From: Succinatimonas hippei | GTDB taxonomy: Bacteria; Pseudomonadota; Gammaproteobacteria; Enterobacterales; Succinivibrionaceae | Length of the DNA stretch: 64,000 nt | Direction of reading: 5' to 3' | Assembly (NCBI GenBank): GCA_004557545.1 | Contig: SFGV01000003.1 | Coordinates: 1-64,000 of the forward strand | The notes under the pieces: model-generated | The model's database searches: none | The model's input: the letters and a program-made list of their open reading frames with translations, nothing else | Told to the model about the DNA's origin: nothing | Shown: positions 52,979 through 63,164 of the stretch, in pieces | Position numbering within the stretch: position 1 is the first letter of the stretch | Layout of the letters: each line of letters starts with the position of its first letter | Program-made: the position numbers and the translations under genes

Positions 52979-54088
52979 TCAGATTATCTGCAGCTCACCG
53001 TCAATCGCGCCTGCCTGATCAAGCGCCTCAAGCACTGACATCAGATCTCCGGGAGCCAGCCCTACCTGATTTACCGCGCGAACGAGATCATCAAGCGTCG
53101 CTCCGGTATCAAACTTGAACATCTTGCCCTTCTTCTGCTGAACATTGATCTGTGAGTTTGGAACCACCGCAGTCTGACCCTGCGAGAAGGAATTGGGCTG
53201 GGAAACCTGAGGGTTCTCGCTCACCGTCACGGTAAGCCCGCCATGGGTTACCGCGACCGGTTTTAACTTTACGTTGGATCCGATGACAATGGTGCCGGTA
53301 CGTGAGTTAACCACAATCCTGGCTTTGTCCTCACCCTGATCCACATCAAGATTTTCAAGCGATGAGAGAAACTCCACGCGCTTTGAGGGGTTCCTTGGCG
53401 CGTTTACGCGCACCGAAACCGCGTCCTCGGCTACCGCCGATCCGTCACCATACATCGCGTTTATGGCGTCCGCCACGTTTTTTGCAGAGGTAAAGTCGGG
53501 ACGATCAAGATTGAAGGTTATATTGTCAGAGGTCTGAAAGTTGGTGGGAACTTCCCTTTCAACCAGCGCGCCGTTCGCGATCCTGCCCACCGTCGGGGTA
53601 TTGACGGTCACCTTGGAGCCGTCAGCGCCCTCAACGCCCAGACCGCCTACCACCAGCGAGCCCTGGGCTATCGCGTATACGTTGCCATCAATACCGCGCA
53701 GCATGGTCTGAAGGAGGGTGCCGCCGCGCAGCGAGGTAGCCTCGCCTATGGCCGATACGGTAACATCAATCGTCTGGCCGCGTTTGGCAAAAGGCGGGAG
53801 TGTAGCGTGAATGGCTACTGGCGCCACATCCTTGACCTTAAGCGTGGTGGAGTCGGAGATCTTGATGCCGAAATTGTTGAGCATGGATCTGAAACTCTGC
53901 TCGGTGAATTTGCTGTTCTTCTCACCGGTGCCAGCCAGGCCTACCACGAGACCGTAACCAATGAGCTGATTGTCGCGCACTCCCTGAACCGAGGCTATAT
54001 CCTTGATCCTGGTCGCCTGTGCCAGCGTTGGCGTTACGAGCATCGCCGCGACCGCGGCAAACGCCAGCATTCTCATCCACTGTCTCAT
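52979..54088 (-). CDS. flgI: Flagellar P-ring protein FlgI
   Basis: Periplasmic ring protein with Sec signal peptide ([19 protein letters not shown]). Family blocks [38 protein letters not shown] and the C-terminal [25 protein letters not shown], read in parts. 369 residues, normal. Last gene of the flgF-G-H-I unit; flgJ does not follow. Confidence 0.96.
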   Translation of the reverse strand: MRQWMRMLAFAAVAAMLVTPTLAQATRIKDIASVQGVRDNQLIGYGLVVGLAGTGEKNSKFTEQSFRSMLNNFGIKISDSTTLKVKDVAPVAIHATLPPFAKRGQTIDVTVSAIGEATSLRGGTLLQTMLRGIDGNVYAIAQGSLVVGGLGVEGADGSKVTVNTPTVGRIANGALVEREVPTNFQTSDNITFNLDRPDFTSAKNVADAINAMYGDGSAVAEDAVSVRVNAPRNPSKRVEFLSSLENLDVDQGEDKARIVVNSRTGTIVIGSNVKLKPVAVTHGGLTVTVSENPQVSQPNSFSQGQTAVVPNSQINVQQKKGKMFKFDTGATLDDLVRAVNQVGLAPGDLMSVLEALDQAGAIDGELQII

Positions 54089-54112
54089 TACGCTTCCCTC
54101 CAGTCTCTCAGG

Positions 54113-54802
54113 TTACGAGAAGATATTGAACACGCTGTTGAAGAATTTTGAGAGCCAGCCGCGTTCCTGGGTATTCGCAAAATCGCCGGTTCCGCCGTAC
54201 TGGATACGGGCATTGCCTATACGCTGGGATGACACGGTGTTATCCGAGTTGATATCCTCAGGTCTTATGATCCCGGTAACCCTGACATATTCATTGCCAT
54301 TGTTAAGCATAAGCCACTTTTCACCGCGTACCTGCAAATTTCCATTTGAAAGCACGTTGACCACGCTCACTGAGATCTGGCCGGTCAGACTGTTGCTCTG
54401 GCTTGTATCGCCGCTGCCCGAGAAGTCCTGGGAATTGGAGCTTGAAAGAGTTGGCGTAAGCCCCAGCGCGTGAATCTGTTTCCCGCCCAGAGTTATACCG
54501 CCGTAATTGTTTTCGTCGCTTTTTGACAGAGTTGTGCCTGCTTTTTTCTGAGCCGTAGTCTTTTCCTCAAGCTCAACTGAGATGATGTCACCAACACGAT
54601 GAGCCTTGGTATCGGTATAAAGTCCGTTTGAGGCGGTTCCCTGACTGTAAATACCGCCATCGGCAACCGCCTTGGTTACCTGAGGCTCAGGCAGAGCCGG
54701 AGCGTAGGCAGGGTCATCTGGCTTTGTGTCAAAAGTGTCAAGACTGCATCCCTGCATCAGGCAGGCCGCTACCGCGGCCGCAAGCGCCATAGTGTGTTTC
54801 AT
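54113..54802 (-). CDS. flgH: Flagellar L-ring protein FlgH
   Basis: Outer-membrane lipoprotein ring subunit with lipobox LMQGC. The family blocks GLYTDTKAHRVGDIISV, NGNLQVRGEKWL, NNGNEYVRVTGIIRPEDI and RIQYGGTGDF are present. 229 residues, normal length. Confidence 0.96.
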   Translation of the reverse strand: MKHTMALAAAVAACLMQGCSLDTFDTKPDDPAYAPALPEPQVTKAVADGGIYSQGTASNGLYTDTKAHRVGDIISVELEEKTTAQKKAGTTLSKSDENNYGGITLGGKQIHALGLTPTLSSSNSQDFSGSGDTSQSNSLTGQISVSVVNVLSNGNLQVRGEKWLMLNNGNEYVRVTGIIRPEDINSDNTVSSQRIGNARIQYGGTGDFANTQERGWLSKFFNSVFNIFS

Positions 54803-54857
54803 TCTCTCCTCCGTCGTTTTTTTTACTCTCAGTTACGGCTATTCATAAAGCGTGCCG

Positions 54858-55643
54858 TTATACCGACTGGATCAATGAACCCATCATGTTGTCCACCGTC
54901 GTCAGGACCTTTGAATTCATCTCATACACTCTCTGGGCAGTTATAAGGTTCACCAGTTCCTCGGTTACCTTGACGTTTGAGGTTTCAAGCATGCTCTGGC
55001 GTATATAACCCATGCCATCCTGTCCGCCTATGCCCTGCTGGGGAGCTCCCGACGCGGTAGTTTCCAGAAACAGGTTGTCGCCCACTGGCTCAAGTCCTGA
55101 GGGATTGATGAAGTCTGTTACCGTGATCTGTCCCAGATCCTGAGATGTGCTGTTGTTGGCGACCGTGACGCTGACCTGTCCGTCGCGCCCCACGGTAATG
55201 CTGGTAGCGTTTTCAGGTACCTGCATCTGCGGGAGCAGCGGGAAACCATCGGCGTTGACAATCGTGCCTTCCTCGTTCTTGGTGAACTGACCATTGCGGG
55301 TGTAGGCGGTTGTTCCGTCCGGCAGCTGGATCTCAAAGAAGCCTCTGCCCTGGATCATCAGGTCAAAGCTGTTGTCCGTGGTTTCAACATCGCCCTGAGT
55401 GAACTGCTTCTGGGTAGCTACAACCTTCGCGCCGGCGCCTAACATCAAGCCCTCAGGCAGATATCCGTCAGCGCTCGAGCGGCCGCCCGGCTGGTTTATC
55501 TTCTGGTAGAGCAGATCGTCAAATATCGCTCTGCCTTTCTTAAAACCTACGGTCGAGGCGTTGGCAAGATTGTTTGACGTGACCGAAATATTGGTCTGCT
55601 GCGCGTCAAGACCGGTCTTACTTATCCAAAGTGCTGGGATCAT
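54858..55643 (-). CDS. flgG: Flagellar distal rod protein FlgG
   Basis: 261 residues, the canonical size. N-terminal ALWISKTGLDAQQTNISVTS, NNLANASTVGFKKGRAIF, the characteristic ENATSITVGRDGQVSV and C-terminal LVNLITAQRVYEMNSKV. It follows flgF by 20 bp. Confidence 0.97.
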   Translation of the reverse strand: MIPALWISKTGLDAQQTNISVTSNNLANASTVGFKKGRAIFDDLLYQKINQPGGRSSADGYLPEGLMLGAGAKVVATQKQFTQGDVETTDNSFDLMIQGRGFFEIQLPDGTTAYTRNGQFTKNEEGTIVNADGFPLLPQMQVPENATSITVGRDGQVSVTVANNSTSQDLGQITVTDFINPSGLEPVGDNLFLETTASGAPQQGIGGQDGMGYIRQSMLETSNVKVTEELVNLITAQRVYEMNSKVLTTVDNMMGSLIQSV

Positions 55644-55663
55644 GACTTATGCCTCCTATAAAA

Positions 55664-56419
55664 CTATGACGATGAGTACGCCAGGAGTCTGTCCTGCGCC
55701 TGATCCATCTGGTTTGCCTCATCCATGAGCTTCACCGTGGTGTCATACTGTCGCTGAATTCTTATAAGCGATGTCAGCTCTTCCACCGGATTGACGTTTG
55801 AGGCCTCAAGCTCGCCGCTGCGAACTCTTACTGTCGTATCTTCTGCAAGATCAGTGCCATCTCTGCGGCGGAAAAGTCCGTCATACCCTTTTTCTATATC
55901 TTTATAGTTGTCCGCATTGACGAGCTTGAGACGCTGGTACTCCTCGGTAACATTGGGATCCGCTCCCTGAGGACGGCCTGAAATCACGCCGTCATCACTG
56001 ATATGTATTGCCTCGAGCATTGGAGGGAGCACGATCTGCGCCCCGTCCTGATCTCTGACCTCAAGACCCGACTGGGTTCTGAGAACGCCGTTCTCATCGG
56101 TCATAAGAGCGCCCATACGGGTATACGCTTCCTTGCCGTCACTATCGGTTACCGCCAGAAAACCGTCACCCTGAATCGCGACATCCAGCGCCCGGCCGGT
56201 AGTCTGTATAGCTCCCCCTTCCATGTTGTACCCGGGGCGTTCATCCATGGCGAAGGCTCTTGAAGGATAGGCGTCGGCGAATACTGACATCGAGCGCGAG
56301 TTCTCAAAGTCAGCCTTAAAACCGGTGGTATTGGCGTTGGCCAGATTATTGGATCTCACTGCCAGAGAATGAAAATTCTCCTTGGCACCTGACATCGCGA
56401 TCCAAAGCAGCTTGTCCAT
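55664..56419 (-). CDS. flgF: Flagellar rod protein FlgF
   Basis: 251 residues, normal. Start MDKLLWIAMSGAKENFHSLA, NNLANANTTGFKADF, and C-terminal VEELTSLIRIQRQYDTTVKL. A separate terminator lies between flgD and this gene, and no flgE is found before it. The AGGAGG site is good. Confidence 0.96.
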   Translation of the reverse strand: MDKLLWIAMSGAKENFHSLAVRSNNLANANTTGFKADFENSRSMSVFADAYPSRAFAMDERPGYNMEGGAIQTTGRALDVAIQGDGFLAVTDSDGKEAYTRMGALMTDENGVLRTQSGLEVRDQDGAQIVLPPMLEAIHISDDGVISGRPQGADPNVTEEYQRLKLVNADNYKDIEKGYDGLFRRRDGTDLAEDTTVRVRSGELEASNVNPVEELTSLIRIQRQYDTTVKLMDEANQMDQAQDRLLAYSSS

Positions 56420-56518
56420 TTTTATCCTCCTTCTGAGGTCCTTTGCCTGAATACAGCAATCATCGTGCCATCTGCGTTTTATTTCTTTATTTCAGCACGT
56501 TGATAGAGACTATTCAGG

Positions 56519-56555
56519 ATAAAAAAAAGCGGAGCCAAAAATTTGGCTCCGCTTT
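56519..56555 (-). terminator. Terminator after flgD
   Basis: On the minus strand AAAGCGGAGCCAAA and TTTGGCTCCGCTTT form a 14-bp stem with a two-base loop, followed by a T tract. It uncouples flgD from flgF. Confidence 0.93.
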
Positions 56556-56572
56556 GATTTCTTTTATCCCTG

Positions 56573-57265
56573 TCAGTTGGAGATCTCGGTTACATCCGAG
56601 AGCTTCACATCGCCATAGCCTATGAGATTTAAAGTGGTATCCGAGGTCGAGCTTCCCAGGGTCACGCTGCCCACGGTCGCGTAGGTGGATACCGGAAGCG
56701 CGACCGCGGATCCGTTCTGGGTACCGCTGGCGTTTATGGTGTACTTGCCGGCCGGCAGTTTGTTGCCATTTGAATCCGTGCCATCCCAGCTGAAGTCCAT
56801 CGAACCGCTTCCTGAGGAGGCTGTATAGCTTCCAACCACCTGTCCGCTAGAGTCGGTTATGGTGATCGTAAGATTGTCCGCGCCATTGCCGGCATTGATC
56901 TTGGCGTTGAGGGCATTCGTGCCATCATAGTAAGCGGTGCTGCTGTCCGTAAGCACCGTGCGTCCGACCAGGCTTGAGGCCGAGAGCGCCGATGATGATG
57001 AAATGGCGCTTACTATATTGGACATGTTGGACGAAATAGTACCAAGACTCTGCACCACGGAAAGCTGGGACATGGTGTTTACCATCTGGGTATTGTCAAC
57101 CGGCGAGGTTGGATCCTGCTGCGAAAGCTGGGTCGTCAAAAGCTTTAAGAAATCCTCCTGATCAAGAGTGTTACTTGAGCTCTTGGACGAGCTGGCCGCC
57201 TCCTGGGAGGCAATATACGATGAGGTCTTGCCGATCGAACTGTAATCAAAGCTGCTGTCACTCAT
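56573..57265 (-). CDS. flgD: Flagellar hook-assembly scaffold FlgD
   Basis: 230 residues. The N-terminal cap motif LDQEDFLKLLTTQLSQQDPT and PVDNTQMVNTMSQLSVVQSL is typical; the C-terminal beta domains include FSWDGTDSNGNKLPAGKYTI (FlgD Ig/tudor region). Strong terminator after it; flgE is not the next gene. Confidence 0.94.
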   Translation of the reverse strand: MSDSSFDYSSIGKTSSYIASQEAASSSKSSSNTLDQEDFLKLLTTQLSQQDPTSPVDNTQMVNTMSQLSVVQSLGTISSNMSNIVSAISSSSALSASSLVGRTVLTDSSTAYYDGTNALNAKINAGNGADNLTITITDSSGQVVGSYTASSGSGSMDFSWDGTDSNGNKLPAGKYTINASGTQNGSAVALPVSTYATVGSVTLGSSTSDTTLNLIGYGDVKLSDVTEISN

Positions 57266-57453
57266 GTTTTATCCTCCGCTTTATGGCCTGACCTTGCCGT
57301 CACCGCCTTGCATCCTTATCTATTCAATCATCATGCCAGTTTTAATTTATTCGCATTACTCGTATATATCTTTATGAATCTGATTATCTTTTTTAAGGGT
57401 TATTTTATCCTGGCGCCAGCTTTGCCGCCTTATACAGGCGGCAGGTTTTGCCG

Positions 57454-59235
57454 CTAATTTTTCCCATCATTACTTTTTTTCGCGCCAGCCTTCTTCGGAC
57501 GGGTCTTTAATACCATGCCTTTTCCGGATCTTACGGCCTTCTGAATCTCACGTTCCTGAGTCCTCCTGGCCTTGAGATCCGCGCGCTCCCACATGCGCTC
57601 ATCGGCGTTGCGCCTGCGCTCGCGTCTTAGCTGTGACTGCGTCAGTCTTACCTTAACCGGTTTTTGTCCGGCAAAAGGATTATCGCCATCGCGAAACTCG
57701 ATAATAACCGGAGTACCCATGATCCCAAGGGCTTTGCGATAGCAGTTTATAATGTAGCGTTTATAAGCGTCAGGAACCTTTGAGGTCTTGTTACCATGGA
57801 TCACAATGCGCGGCGGGTTATAGCCACCCGCGTGGGCGTATTTTAGTTTGATACGCCTGCCGCCTGAAACCGGTGGCTCATGCTCCTCGCAGGCCTTTCT
57901 CAGGATCCGGTTTAACTCCGATGAGCTGTGACGGCAGGTCGCGCTCTCGTATGCCTCATCAATTGAGTCAAAAAGATTGCCCACCCCGGTACCGTGGAGC
58001 GCCGAGATAAAATGCACTCTCGCGAAATCCACAAAGCCCAGACGCTGTTCAAGCTCAAGTTTGATCTCGTCCTTAACCGAAACATCAAGCCCGTCCCATT
58101 TGTTTACGGCAATGACCAGCGAGCGTCCCGAGTCGATTATGAAGCTTAAAATCGACAGATCCTGATCGGTTACATGCGATCTGGCGTCTATAACCAGGAT
58201 CGCCACATTGCAGTCCTCAATGGCCTTTAAGGTTTTCACAATGGAGAATTTTTCCACCGCCTCGGTAACCTTGCGACGGCGGCGCACGCCCGCCGTATCA
58301 ATGACAATGTACTTGCGGCCGTTGCGCTCAAGCGGGATATAGATGGAGTCGCGGGTAGTTCCCGGGAAATCGGCGACTATTACGCGCTCCTCGCCAAGCA
58401 TGCGGTTGGTGAGCGTTGACTTGCCGACATTCGGCTTGCCGACAATCGCGAATTTAACCGGCAGATCCGAAAAAGGGATCGCGTTTTTTTCAGGCTCTGA
58501 TTTATCCTCGGTCTCATCAGGCGTGCCTTCAGTCCCGCCATTATCGCCGCCTTTTTCCATAAGCCGCTGTTTCTCGCGGAATTCATGCCAGTCAAAGCCT
58601 CCGCCCTGTTCGTCCATTGGCACGTTCTCAAGAAACTCATAGCCCTCTTCCCATTCTGAGCGCGGCTTTTTAAACGGGCTTACAGCCTCCTCATCGTCAG
58701 CTGGTGGAAGATCACTGTCAAGCGGTCCTTCCTCCCGCAGCACCGGGGCTACGGCTTCCTCAAGCAGAACCTGAACGCCCCGGCCATGAGTCGCGGCTAT
58801 GGTATAGACCTCTCCAAGCCCCAGAGCGTAGAATTCAGCCCCCGCGGTCTCAGGATCAAGACCGTCAACCTTGTTGGCCACCACCACGCACTTTTTGCCG
58901 CTTCTTCGTATGTAATCGGCTACCGGATAATCTCCCGGCATGATCCCGGCGCGGCAGTCGACCATATAGATGACCAGATCCGACTCGTCGATCGCCAGAA
59001 GCGCCTGCTCGGTCATTCTTTTGGTAAGTTCCTCAGGCTGATCGGTGTTGTCCTCGGCAATACCACCGGTATCTATAAGGACGAACTCGCGCCCGTCATA
59101 TGACGCGCGCCCGTATTTACGATCACGTGTAAGCCCGGGGAAATCAGCCACCAGAGCGTCTCTGGTCTTGGTGAGGCGGTTAAAGAGTGTCGATTTGCCT
59201 ACGTTAGGACAGCCGACTAATGCTATTACTTTCAT
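57454..59235 (-). CDS. der: Ribosome-assembly GTPase Der
   Basis: Two tandem GTPase domains: [22 protein letters not shown] and [23 protein letters not shown], then the KH-like domain. It acts in 50S subunit maturation. 593 residues versus about 490 in E. coli; the extra length is an acidic linker between the G domains (about residues 170-265) and a basic C-terminal tail. It sits at the end of the ispG-hisS-yfgM-bamB-der order known from enterobacteria. Confidence 0.96.
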   Translation of the reverse strand: MKVIALVGCPNVGKSTLFNRLTKTRDALVADFPGLTRDRKYGRASYDGREFVLIDTGGIAEDNTDQPEELTKRMTEQALLAIDESDLVIYMVDCRAGIMPGDYPVADYIRRSGKKCVVVANKVDGLDPETAGAEFYALGLGEVYTIAATHGRGVQVLLEEAVAPVLREEGPLDSDLPPADDEEAVSPFKKPRSEWEEGYEFLENVPMDEQGGGFDWHEFREKQRLMEKGGDNGGTEGTPDETEDKSEPEKNAIPFSDLPVKFAIVGKPNVGKSTLTNRMLGEERVIVADFPGTTRDSIYIPLERNGRKYIVIDTAGVRRRRKVTEAVEKFSIVKTLKAIEDCNVAILVIDARSHVTDQDLSILSFIIDSGRSLVIAVNKWDGLDVSVKDEIKLELEQRLGFVDFARVHFISALHGTGVGNLFDSIDEAYESATCRHSSSELNRILRKACEEHEPPVSGGRRIKLKYAHAGGYNPPRIVIHGNKTSKVPDAYKRYIINCYRKALGIMGTPVIIEFRDGDNPFAGQKPVKVRLTQSQLRRERRRNADERMWERADLKARRTQEREIQKAVRSGKGMVLKTRPKKAGAKKSNDGKN

Positions 59236-59424
59236 AAGTTTCTCGCTTTGACCGCGGCGGTCTTAAAACCACAGTCATGTATTCTTTAAATTGAGTTTAG
59301 TCCAAACCTGAGACGGCCGGGATCATCTGGTCCCGGCCGCCTGACATAAATTACGGAAAACGAACCTTCAGAAGACCGCCGCCTCATCAGCCACGCTTAA
59401 TTGAGGAGCCGCGCGGTCTGAATA

Positions 59425-61104
59425 TCAGTAAATTCCAAAACCGCCGGCTTTGTCTTCAGAGTCCTTTTCAGCTTTGACGTCGGTCTTTGAATCGCTTTCT
59501 GATTTTTGATCAGAGCTGCTTGCCGACGATTTATCCGCCGACTGATCTTCCTGTTCGGCTGTCTCGACTTTGCCGCTTTCAGCGCCGGATCCCTCTGATT
59601 TGACGCCAGGCATCAGGCCAAAGCCCGCGATGGACTGACGGCGCTCCTTCTGAGCCTCGGCCTGAGCCTTCAGGTATTCAGCCCTCTGACGCTCAAACTC
59701 GGCTTTCTGGCGCTTGTACTCCTCGATCCTTGCCTGATTCTCGCGCTCCTGAGCTTCCATCCTGTTAACAAGGCTCTGAGCCTGCTGACGTCTTGCCATC
59801 AGCATCTCACGGGTAACCCCGCCTGAGCGTATCGCGCCGTCATATGAGTTGCTAAACGAGATCCCGCTTCCCGCGGCCGCAAGCTCCGCCGTATTCTGCT
59901 GGAGTTTGGCGCTGGCGACACCCTGAGCGTAAGTAAACATCGCGAGTCTGCCGCCTGAGGTCTGAACCAGAACCCCCTGAGATGTCACGAGCGGAGTCGC
60001 GTATACCGGAGTGTCATCGGTATCAGTCATAAACTCTATCTTGCCAGAGCGCAAAGACAGGAAATAGACATAGCCTTCCATATCGGCGACTACGGCATAG
60101 TTTCCATATACCGCCGGAGCGCTTACGTTACGGTTGGTAAGCTGTCCGTTTTCCCACAGCTCCTGTCCGTCCTGACGGCTTACGCAGTAAACATGACCGT
60201 TATCACCGGTTATCACGAACACCTGACTGTCAAAGCCGATGTCACGCGAGCTGTGATAGCCAAGACGGTTTACTATTCCGTTGTGTTTGAACGAGTAGTC
60301 TACAAAGCCGCCGTTATAGGCGCTGGTATAGAGATCAGAACCCAAAAGCAGAGGTGCTCCAGCGACATCAGAGACACGCTCAAGATCATTGGCGCCTGAT
60401 GGTTGCGCTACGGTGACGCTGTTGAGAAGCCCGCCATCACGCGCTGAGAGTATCAGCACTTTGCCTGATGAGGTGCCAAGCAAAAGAGCGTCATCGCTTA
60501 CTACTACCGGGCTTGATTGCAGACGCAATCTCAAGGATCCGGATGAATCGCCACTCTGCCAAAGCTCAGCTCCGTTGGCGCTGTCATAGCAGGTAACAAG
60601 TCCTCTGGAGTCGGCCACAAAGATTTTGGATCCGTCACGCGCGAAGGCCGGAGCGGCCATGATCTCGGAGCCGTTGAACTTCTTCCAGCGGATCTTGCCG
60701 TCAGCAGCGTTCAGCTCGTAGATCCAACCGTTCTCAGAGACCACCGCGACAAGCGAGCCCTGAACCGCTATACCTGAGAGACGGGCCGAGCGCTTGGCGT
60801 CATTCTCTTCCTCATCCCCAAGATCGGTATGCCAGTTTTTGTCGCCTGATGAAAGTGAAATCGAGTAGACATCACCCGCGCGCCCGGCGGCGTAGACCGT
60901 CTGTCCCGAGATCGCAGGTCCCAGTCTTGAGAAAAAGCCCTCGTTACCGCCAAGCGAGGCGGTCCAGAGCTCATCGGCTTCAAAGGCGTTATCGATTTCC
61001 GGAGCCTCAACCGGCTTTGCCAGATCTTTGTCTGATGAGCAAGCATTGAGCAATAATGCCGCTCCGCCAAACAGCGCCAGCACCACGGCTTTCATTGTCA
61101 TCAT
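59425..61104 (-). CDS. bamB: Outer-membrane assembly lipoprotein BamB with long C-terminal extension
   Basis: Lipoprotein (lipobox LNAC) and eight-bladed PQQ-type beta-propeller of the BAM complex, with repeats such as NAADGKIRWKKFNG, DSANGAELWQSG and SRQDGQELWENGQ. Residues up to about 400 match E. coli BamB (392 residues). The remaining about 155 residues are new: a charged coiled coil (RMEAQERENQARIEEYKRQK, FERQRAEYLKAQAEAQKERR) and a disordered Ser/Asp/Lys/Glu tail ending GGFGIY. Confidence 0.92.
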   Translation of the reverse strand: MMTMKAVVLALFGGAALLLNACSSDKDLAKPVEAPEIDNAFEADELWTASLGGNEGFFSRLGPAISGQTVYAAGRAGDVYSISLSSGDKNWHTDLGDEEENDAKRSARLSGIAVQGSLVAVVSENGWIYELNAADGKIRWKKFNGSEIMAAPAFARDGSKIFVADSRGLVTCYDSANGAELWQSGDSSGSLRLRLQSSPVVVSDDALLLGTSSGKVLILSARDGGLLNSVTVAQPSGANDLERVSDVAGAPLLLGSDLYTSAYNGGFVDYSFKHNGIVNRLGYHSSRDIGFDSQVFVITGDNGHVYCVSRQDGQELWENGQLTNRNVSAPAVYGNYAVVADMEGYVYFLSLRSGKIEFMTDTDDTPVYATPLVTSQGVLVQTSGGRLAMFTYAQGVASAKLQQNTAELAAAGSGISFSNSYDGAIRSGGVTREMLMARRQQAQSLVNRMEAQERENQARIEEYKRQKAEFERQRAEYLKAQAEAQKERRQSIAGFGLMPGVKSEGSGAESGKVETAEQEDQSADKSSASSSDQKSESDSKTDVKAEKDSEDKAGGFGIY

Positions 61105-61160
61105 CGTACTCCTTTGCTTAATTTTCGCGATTGAGGTTCTCTTGATGTCTGTCTCAGGTT

Positions 61161-61847
61161 TTATTTTTTCTCTGCTGCGGCCTCAGCCCTGGCTTTGACC
61201 AGCTCAAAGGCGGGCTTGTCACCTTCCTTCGCGACCGAGTCAAGCTTCATCTGCAGGAGGCCATTGATCTGCGATCCCTGATCGTCAAGAACCTTTACCG
61301 CGTCAATGTAAGCGCTCCTGGCGCCTTCACGATCGCCTTTCTTTAAAAGTATGTCTCCGCGCTCTTCGGACTTTAAGGCGGTATAGGCTTTCGATTTAAC
61401 CTTATCCAGAGCCTTTAAAGCCTCATCGTATTTTCCCTGCTGGGCCAGGATCCTCGACAGATTTATATAAGCCTGGGGCGCCACCAGATCCCCGCCATTG
61501 TCGGCGGCGAATCTTACGTCATCAGCGGCTTTGTCGAACTTGCCCTGCTTTATTCCGGCATTGGCGAGATCAAGGGACAACAGCGCGCCATATATATCCT
61601 TATGATCTCCTATAAAGGCCCTGGCGTCAGCCTCGGCCCTGGCGTCACCTGAGGCCACGCGGCTCTTTAAGGTATACATCTCATAGGCCTGCTGCTGGGA
61701 GTCATGAAGCTTGTAGCTCTGATACTGGCGGAACCCTACAAGTCCCGCGAGCGCGATAGCAACGCCAAGCGCAATGGGCTTCCAGTTCTCATGCCACCAC
61801 TTGCGGACTACCTCTTCTCTCTCGTGATCATCGGTCAAAACATCCAT
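61161..61847 (-). CDS. yfgM: YfgM-like periplasmic TPR protein (ancillary SecYEG translocon subunit)
   Basis: 228 residues: short cytoplasmic N-terminus (DDHEREEVVRKWWHENW), one membrane helix (PIALGVAIALAGLVGF) and a periplasmic TPR domain with ISRI-type repeats (LSRILAQQGKYDEALKALDK). In E. coli it works with PpiD at the translocon and modulates the Rcs response. Position between hisS and bamB is conserved. Confidence 0.93.
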   Translation of the reverse strand: MDVLTDDHEREEVVRKWWHENWKPIALGVAIALAGLVGFRQYQSYKLHDSQQQAYEMYTLKSRVASGDARAEADARAFIGDHKDIYGALLSLDLANAGIKQGKFDKAADDVRFAADNGGDLVAPQAYINLSRILAQQGKYDEALKALDKVKSKAYTALKSEERGDILLKKGDREGARSAYIDAVKVLDDQGSQINGLLQMKLDSVAKEGDKPAFELVKARAEAAAEKK

Positions 61848-61863
61848 CGTTCGTCACCTGCAG

Positions 61864-63147
61864 TTAATTAATCGTAAGCATTGGCTTAATGGCCAGTAAC
61901 GCGTCTTCAAGCTTAAGGGTACGTTGCTGCGTATCCTGATTACGTAAGTCTTTTATGGTAACAGAATTATCATTCATTTCCTGATCACCGATTATGACCG
62001 CGACGCGCGCGAGCGCTTTGTCAGCCTGGCGGAACTGGCGTTTGAAGGAGCCGCCTCCGCAGTGATTGAATACTCTTACCCCGGGAAGCTTGTGTCTGAG
62101 TTCTGAGGCTACCCTGGCCGCATAGGCGTCAGCGCCATCACCTGAGCTTATCACCGATACATCCCAGCGCGCTTTGGGCTTTATTATCCCAAGATTGGTA
62201 AGGATCAGGATCAGGCGTTCAATTCCAAGCCCGAAGCCTACCGCTCTGGTCGGCTGTCCGCCGAGCTGCTCAACCAGTCCGTCATACCTGCCGCCGCCGC
62301 ATACGGTACCCTGCGCCCCAAGCTCCGAGCTTACCCACTCAAAGACCGTGAGGTTGTAATAGTCAAGTCCCCGGACCAGACGCTCATTTATCGTATACTC
62401 TATCCCCTGATTATCCAAAAGCCTGCGCAGGCCATCAAAATGAGCGCGGGTCTTCTCTCCAAAATGATCTGAAAGCTTAGGCGCTGACTTTAAAAGCTCT
62501 ATAACCTTAGGATCCTTTGTATCAAGCACCCTGAGCGGGTTTGTATGGGTGCGCCTCTTGCTGTCCTCGTCAAGCTCGTCAAAATGAGCCTCAAGAAACT
62601 TCACAAGACTCTCGCGGTACGCCGCGCGCTCCTGCGCGCTGCCAAGCGAGTTGAGTTCAAGTCTGAGTCTGCCGTCAATGCCAAAGCGCTTCCAGAACTC
62701 CCGGGTCATCGAAATGAGCTCGGCGTCTATATCCGGCCCCTCAAGCCCGAACACCTCGCATCCCATCTGATGGAACTCGCGCAGTCTTCCTTTCTGGGGG
62801 CGCTCATGACGGTACATGGGGCCCATATACCATAGACGCTGCTCCTGATTGTAGATAAGGCTGTGCTCAAGGCAGCAGCGCACGCATCCCGCGGTACCCT
62901 CAGGGCGCAGCGAAAGCTGCTCTCCGCTGCGATCCTCGAAGGTGTACATTTCCTTCTCGACTACGTCAGTAACCTCGCCTATGGCGCGGTTAAAAAGCGC
63001 CGTATGCTCTAAAACCGGGGTGCGCACTTCGCTAAAGCCGTAGGAAGTAACCACATCGCGCAAAACCTCCTCTGCCTGCTGCCACACCGATGTGTCATCA
63101 GGAAGCAGATCGTTCATGCCGCGCACGGCCTGTACTGTCAATGCCAT
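61864..63147 (-). CDS. hisS: Histidine--tRNA ligase
   Basis: Class II synthetase with [13 protein letters not shown] start, motif 2 [19 protein letters not shown], HisA motifs [15 protein letters not shown] and [14 protein letters not shown], and motif 3 [13 protein letters not shown]. 427 residues, normal. Sixteen bases separate it from yfgM. Confidence 0.97.
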   Translation of the reverse strand: MALTVQAVRGMNDLLPDDTSVWQQAEEVLRDVVTSYGFSEVRTPVLEHTALFNRAIGEVTDVVEKEMYTFEDRSGEQLSLRPEGTAGCVRCCLEHSLIYNQEQRLWYMGPMYRHERPQKGRLREFHQMGCEVFGLEGPDIDAELISMTREFWKRFGIDGRLRLELNSLGSAQERAAYRESLVKFLEAHFDELDEDSKRRTHTNPLRVLDTKDPKVIELLKSAPKLSDHFGEKTRAHFDGLRRLLDNQGIEYTINERLVRGLDYYNLTVFEWVSSELGAQGTVCGGGRYDGLVEQLGGQPTRAVGFGLGIERLILILTNLGIIKPKARWDVSVISSGDGADAYAARVASELRHKLPGVRVFNHCGGGSFKRQFRQADKALARVAVIIGDQEMNDNSVTIKDLRNQDTQQRTLKLEDALLAIKPMLTIN

Positions 63148-63164
63148 AATATTAAGATTTCCTT

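Noticed and set aside
59306..59342. GC-rich inverted repeat between der and bamB (GGCCGGGA/TCCCGGCC)
   Set aside because: A stem is present, but no T tract follows on either strand, so I did not call it a terminator; it may be only an mRNA-stabilising hairpin.
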